DNA of 64,000 nucleotides from Herbiconiux aconitum (GCF_024979235.1 NZ_JANLCM010000001.1:2232001-2296000), one strand, 5' to 3'; positions 15,066 through 23,868 are shown, counted from the stretch's first letter. Numbers and translations are program-made. Notes: generated from the letters alone by a model not told the origin.

Positions 15066-15230
15066 CGAACGGGGTCCGCTCCCGGCGTCTCGCCGGCGTG
15101 GTCATGCCAGAGGAGAGGGCCAGCGGCCCCGGGCCTGCTCAGAGAGTGGACACCAAGTTTCGCCGGCGCGATATTCGCAGCACGGCGGCGGGTGGGCGTT
15201 CGCGTAGTCAGCCTGGTCGGCAGGGTTTGC

Positions 15231-16676
15231 TCAGTCCGCCTCGGCCAGGATCACATCAGGGTTCAGGTGGGTCGCGAGGCGGTGCCAGACGCGCACCCGC
15301 CGACGCGCGTTGCGCCCATGATCGACCTGAACATCGAGCAGAGCACGGACGAGGTCTCTCTGCCGGTCTAAGTCGAGCTGGTCGAAACGAGCTAGCACCT
15401 CCGCCTCGAGGTCGGCGTAGTCGGCACCAGCCCCCGGTAGGTCGTCGATGATGTCGTGCACAGCACCGAGGAGGACGGCGCCAGCGCTCTTCGATGTGCG
15501 GGCGCGCTCGAGCTGCTCCTCCAGTGTCACGCGCTCATCGCGCAGCTCGAGCAAACGGCGACGGGCTAGCGGGGCCGGGACCAGTCCTTCGTCGCGGTCG
15601 GCGATGATCACCTCCACTGTCTCCACGTTGCGCTCGTGCGCCGCCACGAGATCGACGATTTCCCTGCCCCCCGCTGTGCGGGGGAACAATTCAGCCGAGG
15701 ACGTGATGAATGCGCGAGCGACGGCCTCTCGGACGAGGTCTTCGAGCAGATCCTTCTTGATGAAAGGGTGAGTCAGATTCGCGGTGCACAGATAGCCACG
15801 ACGGTAGGTGAGCGGCCCGCCGCAGTCCCCGCACACGGCGATCCCGCTCAGTAGATGCCGTGGAGTCGGGCCGGGGCTTGTGCGGCGCGAGGGATCGGCA
15901 AGGAGCGCTCGGACGGCCTCTGATAACGCTGGTTCGACGATGGGCTGGACGAAGGCGGACGGGAGGGTTTCGCCGCGTCGCACGATGTTGCCGGCGTAGA
16001 CGGGGCTGTCGAGGATGTATCGCACGCGCCGGGGGGTCCACGAGGCGCCGGGCGCAGGGTCGACACCCTCGGCCGTTAGCGCGCTTGCGAGCGACCGCAG
16101 CGAACCCCCGTCGGCGACATGCTCGTACATCCGGCGCACCACGATTGCCTCGGCCTCGCGAAGAGTGACGCCGTCGATCTCGTAGCCGTAGCGGCGCCGA
16201 CCGGGCGTTGGGCGCCCCGTCTCGATGCGCTGCTCGTTCGCTCGTCGTTGCCGTGCGCTTTTCCGCTCAACCTCGGAACGGGCGACGGAGGCTTTGACGC
16301 GGGCGAACAGCCGACCGTTGTCAGTTCCAAGGTCGGCTTCGCCGTTGGCTGTGAGGATCACGAGCCCACGCTCCTCCGAGCGGTCGATCCAGTCCTCGAG
16401 CTGCCGCGGTTGCCGCGTGAGCCGGTCAAGATCCCAGCACACCAGGGCGTCGAATCGACCGCGCTCGTAGTCCTCGACCATACGGTCGTACTCGGGTCGC
16501 TTCTTTCGCCGATTGCTGGCGCTCACGGTATCGCTGTACTCGCCGACCACCTCCCAGCCGCGGCTCTGCGCGATGTGTACGCAGTCGGCCCGCTGGCGCT
16601 CCACCGCCAGGCCCTCGCCGGTGGCGTCCTGAGAGATGCGAAGGTAGATAGCGGCGCGCAATCGGCTGTGGGTCAC
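15231..16676 (-). CDS. Large serine recombinase (integrase)
   Basis: 481 residues starting at a GTG. Catalytic domain: AAIYLRISQDATGEGLAVER with Ser15, then CWDLDRLTRQPRQLEDWI and ARSEVERKSARQRRANEQRI. The recombinase domain has GYEIDGVTLREAEAIVVRRM and WTPRRVRYILDSPVYAGNIV. The zinc ribbon is GIAVCGDCGGPLTYRRGYLC. A coiled coil follows at about 365-400 (LLELRDERVTLEEQLERA). The length suits the large serine integrase family, which joins attP and attB and needs a directionality factor to excise. The start lies 18 bp from the attR core. A TAATCT -10-like hexamer (minus strand, 16693-16688) touches the core. Confidence 0.95.
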   Translation of the reverse strand: MTHSRLRAAIYLRISQDATGEGLAVERQRADCVHIAQSRGWEVVGEYSDTVSASNRRKKRPEYDRMVEDYERGRFDALVCWDLDRLTRQPRQLEDWIDRSEERGLVILTANGEADLGTDNGRLFARVKASVARSEVERKSARQRRANEQRIETGRPTPGRRRYGYEIDGVTLREAEAIVVRRMYEHVADGGSLRSLASALTAEGVDPAPGASWTPRRVRYILDSPVYAGNIVRRGETLPSAFVQPIVEPALSEAVRALLADPSRRTSPGPTPRHLLSGIAVCGDCGGPLTYRRGYLCTANLTHPFIKKDLLEDLVREAVARAFITSSAELFPRTAGGREIVDLVAAHERNVETVEVIIADRDEGLVPAPLARRRLLELRDERVTLEEQLERARTSKSAGAVLLGAVHDIIDDLPGAGADYADLEAEVLARFDQLDLDRQRDLVRALLDVQVDHGRNARRRVRVWHRLATHLNPDVILAEAD

Positions 16677-16693
16677 ACGCTCATCGTAGATTA

Positions 16694-16705
16694 CTGCAGC
16701 GCAAT
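16694..16705 (+). other. attR core of the element
   Basis: CTGCAGCGCAAT, second copy of the core; it restores the LQRN codons in frame with RLIAAASHATVVVEAG of the dprA 3' part. Confidence 0.9.
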
Positions 16706-17188
16706 CGGTTGATCGCCGCAGCGAGTCACGCGACGGTCGTGGTCGAGGCGGGTCAACGGTCAGGATCGCTCAACACGGCGGGCCATGCCGCAGCATTGGG
16801 GCGTCCGCTCGGAGCAGTCCCCGGACCGGTGACGAGCGTCACTTCGGCGGGTTGTCACCGTCTCCTCCGCGAATACGACGCGGTGTGTGTGACGTCGACG
16901 GCCGACGTCGTCGAGATGGTGCTGGGGTCACCGGACGCCCGTTCGGTCGGGTCATCCTCCCCTGCAGGGGCGACAGCGACGGCCACCGGAGATTCGGCGA
17001 GTGCCCGGACGGCTTCCGGTCCGGATGCGACCAGGGTGCTGGACGCCCTGAGCGCACGATCCGCCCGCGGGGTCTCTGACCTGGCTCGGCGCACCGGAAT
17101 GGCTCCGCGGGCCGTGGCCGTGACGCTCGGAGGGCTCGCGCTCGACGGAGCAGCCTACGAGAACGAGAACGGCTGGTTAAGGCTGTGA
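16706..17188 (+). pseudogene. dprA: dprA 3' part, separated from its start by the element
   Basis: The frame reads RLIAAASHATVVVEAGQRSG and SLNTAGHAAALGRPLGAVPG, the end of the DprA Rossmann domain. It finishes with a C-terminal winged helix (RVLDALSARSARGVSDLARR, TGMAPRAVAVTLGGLALDGA). No start or ribosome site of its own is seen; the first in-frame codons come from attR. Joined at the core to 5419-6276 it gives a 446-residue protein without frameshift or stop, so the gene is interrupted rather than decayed. Confidence 0.93.
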
Positions 17189-17231
17189 GCGCCGACGAGT
17201 CCGGGCTCCTGGATCTGCAAGACTGGAAATC

Positions 17232-18122
17232 ATGGCCCAGTACGGCGAGCCCCTGCACACGATCGTCCACCTCAGCGACACCCACTTCCTGGCGGAAGAA
17301 CAGCCGCTCTACGGCAAGGTCGACACCGATGCCACCCTGACGCAAGCGCTGCGCCAGCTGGAGGGCTCGGGCATCCGGCCCGAAGCGCTGGTGTTCACGG
17401 GCGACATCGCCGACCTCGGAGAAGACGATGCCTACCGCCGCATCCGCGGGATCGTGGGCCCGGCAGCCGAAAGACTCGGGTCGCGAGTGCTGTGGGTGAT
17501 GGGCAACCACGACAACCGGGCCCGGATGCGCGTCGAACTGCTCGACGAGGAGCCTCTGGCCGATCCGGTGGTCACGAGCATCCTTCTCGGCGGGCTCCGC
17601 CTGATTGCGCTCGACACGAGCGTGCCGGGCTACCACCACGGCGAACTCTCGGCCGAGCAGCTCGAGTGGCTGCGGGGCGAGCTCGCCAGCACGGCGCCCG
17701 AGGGCACGATCATCGCGTTGCACCACCCGCCGATCCCGACGACGATCCCGCTCATGCCCATTCTCGAGCTGCAGCGGCAGAACGAGCTGGCCGAGGTCAT
17801 CCGGGGCACAGACGTGCGGGCCATTCTCGGAGGTCATCTGCACTACTCGACGCACAGCCTGTTCGCGGGGGTGCCCGTGTCGGTCGCTGCGGCCACCTGC
17901 TACACGATGGACGTGGCGGCGCCGCGGGGGCGGCTCTCCGGCCTCGGAGGCGGCCAGTCGTTCTCGATCGTGCACGTCTACGACGACCGCATCGTGCATT
18001 CGACGGTTCCGATCGGCGACTTCCCGGTGGTCTCGGGCTTCGACAACGCCTTCGTCGATCGCCTCGACGCCCTCTCCGAGGACGACCGCCTCGAGGCCTT
18101 CTCCCGTCAGCGAAAGCCCTGA
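17232..18122 (+). CDS. Class III cyclic-nucleotide-phosphodiesterase-like metallophosphoesterase
   Basis: 296 residues. Metal-binding blocks occur in the order expected for the calcineurin-like fold: LSDTHFL (Asp16, His18), FTGDIADLG, VMGNHDNR, LHHPPIP and GGHLHYSTH. This resembles CpdA/Rv0805-type enzymes acting on cyclic nucleotides or phospholipid headgroups; the true substrate is not evident. There is no signal peptide, so it is cytosolic. The gene lies 43 bp after dprA and may have shared its transcript before the insertion. Confidence 0.88.
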   Translation: MAQYGEPLHTIVHLSDTHFLAEEQPLYGKVDTDATLTQALRQLEGSGIRPEALVFTGDIADLGEDDAYRRIRGIVGPAAERLGSRVLWVMGNHDNRARMRVELLDEEPLADPVVTSILLGGLRLIALDTSVPGYHHGELSAEQLEWLRGELASTAPEGTIIALHHPPIPTTIPLMPILELQRQNELAEVIRGTDVRAILGGHLHYSTHSLFAGVPVSVAAATCYTMDVAAPRGRLSGLGGGQSFSIVHVYDDRIVHSTVPIGDFPVVSGFDNAFVDRLDALSEDDRLEAFSRQRKP

Positions 18123-18170
18123 CCCTCGGTCAGGCGCAACCCTCGGGCAGGCGCACGGCCCACTACCGAC

Positions 18171-18385
18171 GCGCGGCCGCACGGTAGCCTGACCCACTCG
18201 CGCGGGCGCAAGCCTCAACCACTGTGCGCGGCCGCACGGTGACCTGAGCCACTCGGGCGGGCGTAAGGCTCAACCACTGCGCGCGCCCGCACGATCTGAG
18301 CCGGTCGGGCCACGGCAACCCCTCAACTGCCGCGCGCCCGCATAGCCACCGAGCTTCCCGGGCGGGGGCGCGCCCTCACACTGCG
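18171..18385 (+). repeat. Degenerate tandem repeats with 55-bp period
   Basis: The 413 bp between 18123 and 18535 carry no gene. GCGCGGCCGCACGGT at 18171 and 18226, and GCGCGCCCGCACGAT at 18281, are 55 bp apart, with CTCAACCACTG also repeating; a decayed fourth unit starts at 18332. Repeat units diverge rightward. Confidence 0.7.
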
Positions 18386-18535
18386 TACCTGCACGCCACT
18401 GCCAATCCGCACGCCGACCTCAGCCATCGGAGTCGGCGCACGCCCTCCGCGCTCGCACGGCGCCCGGGCTCAACGCGCGGGGAACACACGTGCGCGGGTG
18501 AGCACATTCGGCCGAGCGCAGGGGATGCTTGTGGG

Positions 18536-19462
18536 GTGGAGATCTCCGAGGCACGCGGCGAGTACGACCGCTATCTGCGGCTGGAACGCGGCTACTCCGC
18601 GCACACCGTGCGCTCCTATGGCGCCGATCTGACCGATCTCGAAGCGTTCGCCCGAGCGCGCGGCATCATCCATGTCGCCGACCTCGACCTGTCGTTCTAC
18701 CGGGACTGGCTCTGGGCCGCGGCGCAGCGCGAACTCGCCAAGTCGACCCTCGCCCGGCGCGCTGCCACGGCCAAGACGTTCTCGGCGTGGCTGCGGCGCA
18801 CCGGGCGGATCGAGATCGATGCGGCGATCCGCCTGCGCGCACCCAAACCCGACCGCACGCTGCCTCGGGTTCTGTCGGGCGACTCCATGAAGGGCGTGCT
18901 CGAGGTGCTCCACTCACGGGCCGCGGAAGCCGATCCCGTCGCTGTGCGAGACGTCGCCGTCGTCGAACTGCTGTATGCGTCGGCGTTGCGCGTCTCCGAA
19001 CTCGTCGGCATCGACATCGACGACCTCGACCTCGATCGACGGACGGTTCGGGTGGTCGGCAAAGGCTCGAAGGAACGCATCGTTCCCTTCGGAGTGCCCG
19101 CCCACTTCGCGCTCGTCGACTACCTCGGCCGCTCCCGCCGGAGTCTGCTCGAGCGCCGGTCGACGACCGCCGCCGCCCGGCCCAGCGCGGCACTGTTCCT
19201 CGGTGTTCGAGGAGGGCGGCTCGGCACCCGCTCGGTGTACGAACTGGTATCCGGGCTCCTGGAGGCCGTTCCTGGCGGGGGGCCGGCCGGCCCGCACGCA
19301 TTGCGGCACACCGCAGCGACCCACCTGCTCGATGGTGGCGCCGACCTGCGGGCCGTGCAGGAGATGCTCGGACACGCCAGCCTCGGCACCACCCAGATCT
19401 ACACCCACGTCACGGTCGAGCGCCTCCGCGCCTCTTACCAGGCGGCCCACCCCCGCGCCTGA
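18536..19462 (+). CDS. xerC: Tyrosine recombinase XerC
   Basis: 308 residues from a GTG. N-terminal SAM-like core-binding domain (YDRYLRLERGYSAHTVRSYG), then the catalytic domain with Arg in ASALRVSELVGID, the Lys segment VVGKGSKERIVPF, the box HALRHTAATHLLDGG, His in LGHASLGTTQ and Tyr in IYTHV. XerC with XerD resolves chromosome dimers at dif. Its position near dprA and rpsB is the usual actinobacterial one. The M23 frame on the other strand overlaps its 3' half. Confidence 0.93.
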   Translation: MEISEARGEYDRYLRLERGYSAHTVRSYGADLTDLEAFARARGIIHVADLDLSFYRDWLWAAAQRELAKSTLARRAATAKTFSAWLRRTGRIEIDAAIRLRAPKPDRTLPRVLSGDSMKGVLEVLHSRAAEADPVAVRDVAVVELLYASALRVSELVGIDIDDLDLDRRTVRVVGKGSKERIVPFGVPAHFALVDYLGRSRRSLLERRSTTAAARPSAALFLGVRGGRLGTRSVYELVSGLLEAVPGGGPAGPHALRHTAATHLLDGGADLRAVQEMLGHASLGTTQIYTHVTVERLRASYQAAHPRA

Positions 19463-20056
19463 GATGCGGGGCAGCAGGATCGCGCGAGGGATCGTGCCGA
19501 CAAGACCCCGCGGGTTCACGTACTCGCCATGCAGACGCACGCCGAAATGCAGGCACTCCGCGCCGCAGTGCCCACCGGACCCCACTGTGCCGATCACCTG
19601 CCCCCGCTGCACTGCGTCACCCACGGCGACCGTCGCGACGACGGGTTCGACGCTCGAGCGATAGTCGCCCGAGTGATCGATCGAGACGACCGGTCGGCCG
19701 GCGACCTGCCCGGCGAATGCCACCACGCCGTCTCGGGCGGCCAGTACCGGCGAATCGGCCGACGACGCGAGATCGACGCCCCGGTGTCCGGCACTGTACT
19801 TCGTCGCTGGAGCCAGGAACTCCGCAGTCACCATCGCGGGTTCGTGGACCGGCCACTGCCACGAGCGAACGGCCATCGCTCGAACGAAGCTCGCCGGCCG
19901 AACCCATCCCGAAGCAGCACCGCCCGACGAAGCCACACCCACACCCACACCCTCACCCACGCCCACGCCCGGAACGCCCCCACCTCCGACAACCGCCCCA
20001 ACCGCCAGCAGAACCACCACTCCGCGCCGAACCCCGCGCACTGCACCACGTCTCAT
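18914..20056 (-). CDS. Secreted M23 family peptidase, frame runs on antisense to xerC
   Basis: Start MRRGAVRGVRRGVVVLLAVG at 20056 gives a signal sequence. The LytM/M23 domain has HRGVDLASS (metal His and Asp), VSIDHSGDYRSSVEP and CLHFGVRLHGEYVNP with the C-terminal metal/catalytic His. Such proteins cut peptidoglycan peptides or regulate amidases. The domain ends at about 19475 (PRAILLP), 12 bp from the xerC stop, but no stop codon occurs there. The frame continues for roughly 185 codons as the antisense of xerC. The functional end may lie near 19470; a lost stop is likely. Confidence 0.75.
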   Translation of the reverse strand: MRRGAVRGVRRGVVVLLAVGAVVGGGGVPGVGVGEGVGVGVASSGGAASGWVRPASFVRAMAVRSWQWPVHEPAMVTAEFLAPATKYSAGHRGVDLASSADSPVLAARDGVVAFAGQVAGRPVVSIDHSGDYRSSVEPVVATVAVGDAVQRGQVIGTVGSGGHCGAECLHFGVRLHGEYVNPRGLVGTIPRAILLPRISGAGVGRLVRGAEALDRDVGVDLGGAEAGVSEHLLHGPQVGATIEQVGRCGVPQCVRAGRPPARNGLQEPGYQFVHRAGAEPPSSNTEEQCRAGPGGGGRRPALEQTPAGAAEVVDEREVGGHSEGNDAFLRAFADHPNRPSIEVEVVDVDADEFGDAQRRRIQQFDDGDVSHSDGIGFRGP

Positions 20057-20193
20057 CCCGACACGTTCGCCGAATTCCGACTCCGCCGATATTCGATGAC
20101 GACTTTGGTGCATGAACCGTGCCAAAATCGGAGATGTGGGGGAGTGGACGAGAAAGCCCGCACCCCGATCCGGCCGGAACGAAGGAGTTCGTC

Positions 20194-21687
20194 ATGAGTT
20201 CGAGTGAACCTGCCACCCGCGGAGCGGTTGACGACCATGCCAGCGCACGACGTCTTCGTCGCAAAGTCATTGCCCTCTCCATCGCCGCGGCGCTCGGCGG
20301 CTTCCTCTTCGGATTCGACTCCTCCGTCATCAACGGCGCGGTGAAGGCGATCGAAGAGGACTTCAACCTCGGAGACCTGCCGCTGCTCAGCGGCTTCACC
20401 GTTGCATCGGCGCTCCTCGGTAGTGTGATCGGCGCCTACTTCGCCGGCCGCATCGCCGACCGCATCGGCCGCATCCCGGTGATGCTGATCGGGGCCGCCC
20501 TCTTCCTCGTCAGCTCCATCGGCTCCGGCTTCGCCTTCGCCGTCTGGGACTTGATCCTGTGGCGCGTCATCGGTGGTCTCGGCATCGGCATCGCGTCCGT
20601 CATCGCCCCGGCCTACATCGCCGAGATCGCCCCGAAGGCGGTGCGCGGTGGCCTCGCCAGCCTGCAGCAGCTCGCCATCACCCTCGGTATTTTCGCGGCC
20701 CTGCTCTCCGACACCCTGCTGCAGGGTGCAGCCGGTGGCGCGAATGAACCGCTCTGGTTCGGCGCCGATGCCTGGCGTTGGATGTTCGTGGCCTGCGTGA
20801 TCCCCGCGCTCGTGTATGGCCTGCTGGCCTGGCGACTCCCAGAATCGCCCCGCTATCTCGCCGGCAAGAACCGTCAGGAAGACGCTCGAAAAGTGCTCGA
20901 GACCGTCATGCCGAAATCTGAAGTCGACGACGCCCTCTCCGAGATCGAGCAGTCGCTCAAGCAAGACAAGGAGAATGCCCGCACCGGATCTCTCCGCGGC
21001 AAGATGTTCGGTCTGCTGCCGGTGGTCTGGGTGGGCATCCTGCTCTCGATGTTCCAGCAGCTGGTGGGCATCAACGTCATCTTCTACTACTCCACCAGTC
21101 TCTGGAGCTCCGTCGGCTTCGACACCACGAACGCATCCACCAGCTTCACGATCTCGGTCGTCACCAGCATCGTCAACGTGGCCGTCACCTTCGTCGCCAT
21201 CTTCTTCGTCGACAAGATCGGTCGCCGTCCGCTGCTGCTCACCGGTTCCGCCGGCATGGCGCTCTCGCTCGGCCTGATGGCGGTCGCCTTCTCGCAGTCC
21301 GTCCTGGTCGACGGCGCTCCGCAGCTGCCCGGCGCTTGGGGTCCCCTGGCCTTGGTGGGCGCGAACCTGTTCGTCATCTTCTTCGGCGCCACCTGGGGTC
21401 CGATCGTCTGGGTGCTGCTCGGCGAGATCTTCCCCAACCGCATCCGTGCCCGTGCTCTCGGCATCGCGGCAGCGGCCCAGTGGCTCACGAACTTCGCCAT
21501 CACCGTGTCCTTCCCGGCGCTGTCGAGCTTCTCGCTGGCGTTCACCTACGGGCTCTACACGTTCTTCGCTCTGGTCTCGTTCTTCTTCGTATTCTTCGCC
21601 GTTCCCGAGACGAAGGGCCGGTCGCTCGAGAGCATGGACAGTCTGAAGGTCGTGCGCAGGCGCGACCGCGTGGTCGCCCCGCAATAG
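20194..21687 (+). CDS. Sugar porter family MFS transporter
   Basis: 497 residues starting MSSSEPATRG after GAAGGAG; an upstream in-frame ATG at 20119 lacks such a site. Twelve membrane helices are expected. Family signatures are GFLFGFDSSVINGAV, GRIADRIGRIPVM, PESPRYLAGK, QQLVGINVIFYYS, DKIGRRPLL and PETKGRSLESM at the end. These mark a proton- or facilitated sugar transporter like XylE or the GLUT proteins, probably for a hexose or pentose. It stands alone, divergent from the M23 gene. Confidence 0.92.
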   Translation: MSSSEPATRGAVDDHASARRLRRKVIALSIAAALGGFLFGFDSSVINGAVKAIEEDFNLGDLPLLSGFTVASALLGSVIGAYFAGRIADRIGRIPVMLIGAALFLVSSIGSGFAFAVWDLILWRVIGGLGIGIASVIAPAYIAEIAPKAVRGGLASLQQLAITLGIFAALLSDTLLQGAAGGANEPLWFGADAWRWMFVACVIPALVYGLLAWRLPESPRYLAGKNRQEDARKVLETVMPKSEVDDALSEIEQSLKQDKENARTGSLRGKMFGLLPVVWVGILLSMFQQLVGINVIFYYSTSLWSSVGFDTTNASTSFTISVVTSIVNVAVTFVAIFFVDKIGRRPLLLTGSAGMALSLGLMAVAFSQSVLVDGAPQLPGAWGPLALVGANLFVIFFGATWGPIVWVLLGEIFPNRIRARALGIAAAAQWLTNFAITVSFPALSSFSLAFTYGLYTFFALVSFFFVFFAVPETKGRSLESMDSLKVVRRRDRVVAPQ

Positions 21688-21712
21688 CCGCAGTAGCCGT
21701 CGCCCGAAGTGT

Positions 21713-21882
21713 TATAGTTCTCGGAGCACCCCGCCTGTCGGGGTGACTTCGCGTGCCCGCGAGGCAGCAGCATCCATTCGGTCCCGCTTTCGAGATATCT
21801 CGAGACCGGGCGGGATGCGCGCCGGGCACCAGGATTCGCGGCCATCGTCGCGGAGCAAACCGAGAACAGAAGGAGTACGGCA
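21713..21882 (+). promoter_or_regulatory. rpsB promoter element and structured 5' leader
   Basis: TATAGT at 21713-21718 is a good -10. The leader of about 160 nt contains CACCCCG-CCTGT-CGGGGTG (21727-21745) and further inverted repeats such as the CTCGAGACC area. A ribosomal protein autoregulatory leader is possible. Confidence 0.45.
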
Positions 21883-22932
21883 ATGGCCGTCGTCACAATC
21901 CGCCAGCTGCTCGACAGCGGCGTTCACTTCGGGCACCAGACCCGCCGTTGGAACCCGAAGATGAAGCGATTCATCTTCACCGAGCGCTCCGGCATCTACA
22001 TCATCGACCTGCAGCAGTCGCTGGGCTACATCGACAAGGCCTACGACTTCGTCAAGGAGACGGTCGCCCACGGTGGCACCATCCTCTTCGTCGGCACGAA
22101 GAAGCAGGCTCAGGAGTCCATCGCCGAGCAGGCGACCCGCGTCGGCCAGCCCTACGTGAACCAGCGCTGGCTCGGTGGCCTCCTCACCAACTTCCAGACG
22201 GTCTCCAAGCGTCTTGCGCGCATGAAGGAACTCGAGGAGCTCGACTTCGAAGACACCGCGAAGAGCGGTTTCACGAAGAAGGAGCTGCTCATCAAGAAGC
22301 GCGAGCTCGACAAGCTGCACAAGTCGCTCGGCGGTATCCGCAACCTCACCAAGACGCCGTCGGCGCTGTGGGTCGTGGACACCAAGAAGGAGCACCTCGC
22401 GATCGACGAGGCCAAGAAGCTGGGCATCCCGGTCATCGGCATCCTCGACACCAACTGCGACCCCGACGAGGTCACCTACCCGATCCCGGGCAACGACGAC
22501 GCGATCCGCTCCGTCGCCCTGCTGACCCGCATCGTGGCCGACGCCGCCGCCGAGGGCCTCATCCAGCGTCACCAGAAGCCCGAAGAGGGCGACGCCCCCG
22601 CCGAGCCGCTGGCCGAGTGGGAGCGCGAGCTGCTCCAGGCATCCGAGAACCCGCAGTCGGAGGCCGAGAAGATCGAGGCCGTCGACGGTGAGATCACGGG
22701 CGAGGTGAACACCGAGGCCGTGGCCGAGGTCGTCGCGGCCGAGACGCCCACCGAGGAGAACGACGCCGACGCCGCAGCTCAGGCCGATCTGGCCGAGATC
22801 ACCGACCCCGAGCTGGTCGTCGAGCACCACGTCGAGTCCGACGCCGAGACCGAGGCCAAGATCGAGGCCGAGGCGACCGACGCCGAGAAGGCTCCCGCGG
22901 CCGACGCCGAGAAGGCTCCGGCGGCCGAGTAA
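21883..22932 (+). CDS. rpsB: 30S ribosomal protein S2 with long acidic tail
   Basis: 349 residues, about 100 more than typical S2. The core ([71 protein letters not shown]) is normal. From about residue 245 the tail is rich in Glu, Ala and Asp and ends with [17 protein letters not shown]. Acidic S2 extensions occur in some actinobacteria. GAAGGAG precedes the ATG, and tsf follows. Confidence 0.96.
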   Translation: MAVVTIRQLLDSGVHFGHQTRRWNPKMKRFIFTERSGIYIIDLQQSLGYIDKAYDFVKETVAHGGTILFVGTKKQAQESIAEQATRVGQPYVNQRWLGGLLTNFQTVSKRLARMKELEELDFEDTAKSGFTKKELLIKKRELDKLHKSLGGIRNLTKTPSALWVVDTKKEHLAIDEAKKLGIPVIGILDTNCDPDEVTYPIPGNDDAIRSVALLTRIVADAAAEGLIQRHQKPEEGDAPAEPLAEWERELLQASENPQSEAEKIEAVDGEITGEVNTEAVAEVVAAETPTEENDADAAAQADLAEITDPELVVEHHVESDAETEAKIEAEATDAEKAPAADAEKAPAAE

Positions 22933-22983
22933 CTCTGCCCCGCTCCGTCCAACAGACAATTCTTTCAAGGAGTCAGTAGCAAC

Positions 22984-23811
22984 ATGGCAAATATCAGCCT
23001 GGCCGATGTGAAGGCGCTGCGCGAGCAGCTCGGCACCGGCATGGTCGACACCAAGAACGCGCTCGTCGAGGCCGATGGCGACATGGAGAAGGCCGTCGAG
23101 ATCTTGCGCCTCAAGGGTGCGAAAGGCAACGCGAAGCGTGCCGACCGCTCCACGAGCGAGGGCCTCGTCGCCGCGAAGCAGGGCGACGGCGCTGCGACGC
23201 TGATCGAGCTCGCCTGCGAGACCGACTTCGTCGCCAAGGGCGACAAGTTCATCGCTCTCGCCGACGCCGTGCTGAACGCGACGTTCGCCGCGGATGCCAC
23301 GACCGTCGAGGAGGCGCTCGCCGCCCCCGCCGGCGACAAGACCGTGGCCGACCTCATCAACGATGAGGCCGCCATCCTGGGCGAGAAGATCGAGCTCCGT
23401 CGCATCGTGCGCCTCACCGGCGACGCGTTCGAGGTCTACCTTCACAAGACCAGCAAAGACCTGCCTCCGCAGGTCGGCGTGGTCGTGGCCTACACGGGTT
23501 CGGATGCCGAGACCGCTCGCTCCATCGCGCAGCACATCTCGTTCGCCGATCCGCAGTACCTCTCCCGCGACGACGTCCCCGCCGACGCCGTCGAGAAGGA
23601 GCGCGCCATCGTGACCGAGATCTCGAAGAACGAGGGCAAGCCCGAAGCGGCTCTGCCCAAGATCGTCGAGGGTCGCGTGCAGGCCTACTTCAAGCAGGTC
23701 GCCCTGCTCGAGCAGGACTACGCGAAGGACAACAAGCTCTCCGTCTCCAAGGTGCTGGCGGATGCCGGCATCACGGTCACCGGTTTCGCCCGCTTCAAGG
23801 TCGGTGCGTAA
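22984..23811 (+). CDS. tsf: Elongation factor Ts
   Basis: 275 residues. The N-terminal UBA-like domain is ISLADVKALREQLGTGMVDT and KNALVEADGDMEKAVEILR. The EF-Tu contact motif is CETDFVAKGDKF. The core subdomains continue to DAGITVTGFARFKVG. EF-Ts exchanges GDP for GTP on EF-Tu. AAGGAG precedes the start, 51 bp after rpsB, and a strong terminator ends the pair. Confidence 0.97.
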   Translation: MANISLADVKALREQLGTGMVDTKNALVEADGDMEKAVEILRLKGAKGNAKRADRSTSEGLVAAKQGDGAATLIELACETDFVAKGDKFIALADAVLNATFAADATTVEEALAAPAGDKTVADLINDEAAILGEKIELRRIVRLTGDAFEVYLHKTSKDLPPQVGVVVAYTGSDAETARSIAQHISFADPQYLSRDDVPADAVEKERAIVTEISKNEGKPEAALPKIVEGRVQAYFKQVALLEQDYAKDNKLSVSKVLADAGITVTGFARFKVGA

Positions 23812-23830
23812 CCGAGTGTGAGAACTCAGG

Positions 23831-23868
23831 AAAGGCCCGGGTCGGTCATCGACTCGGGCCTTTTCTCT
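23831..23868 (+). terminator. Rho-independent terminator of rpsB-tsf
   Basis: AAAGGCCCGGGTCG pairs with CGACTCGGGCCTTTT around a GTCAT loop; a T-run and TCTCT follow. Confidence 0.85.

Larger units (their letters stand above)
6265..16705. mobile_element. Serine-integrase element in dprA, satellite-like
   Basis: About 10.4 kb lies between identical 12-bp cores inside dprA. Contents from the left: an SOS-box gene, a membrane-anchored protein, a regulator pair with palindromic operator, an orphan Cas2-like protein, a DUF2510 membrane protein, small proteins, then a leftward cluster with a small terminase subunit, HNH nuclease, zinc-finger and unknown proteins, and the large serine recombinase beside attR. 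No large terminase, portal, protease, capsid, tail, lysin or conjugation gene is present. The part at 6.7-10.2 kb is visibly less GC-rich than the chromosome. Best read as a phage satellite or packaging-dependent island; a shrunken prophage is the alternative. Confidence 0.85.

Noticed and set aside
15033..15371. A rightward frame starting MGSVTYTQNFTR beside the integrase.
   Set aside because: Its start only mirrors the inverted repeat and most of it is antisense to the integrase C-terminus; no motif or ribosome site.
6265..16705. Integrative conjugative element hypothesis.
   Set aside because: No relaxase, coupling protein or type IV secretion gene is present; small terminase and HNH point to phage biology.
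20053..21684. A 543-codon minus-strand frame opposite the sugar transporter.
   Set aside because: Antisense shadow, Glu/Gly/Arg-rich; the plus strand has the full sugar-porter signature set.
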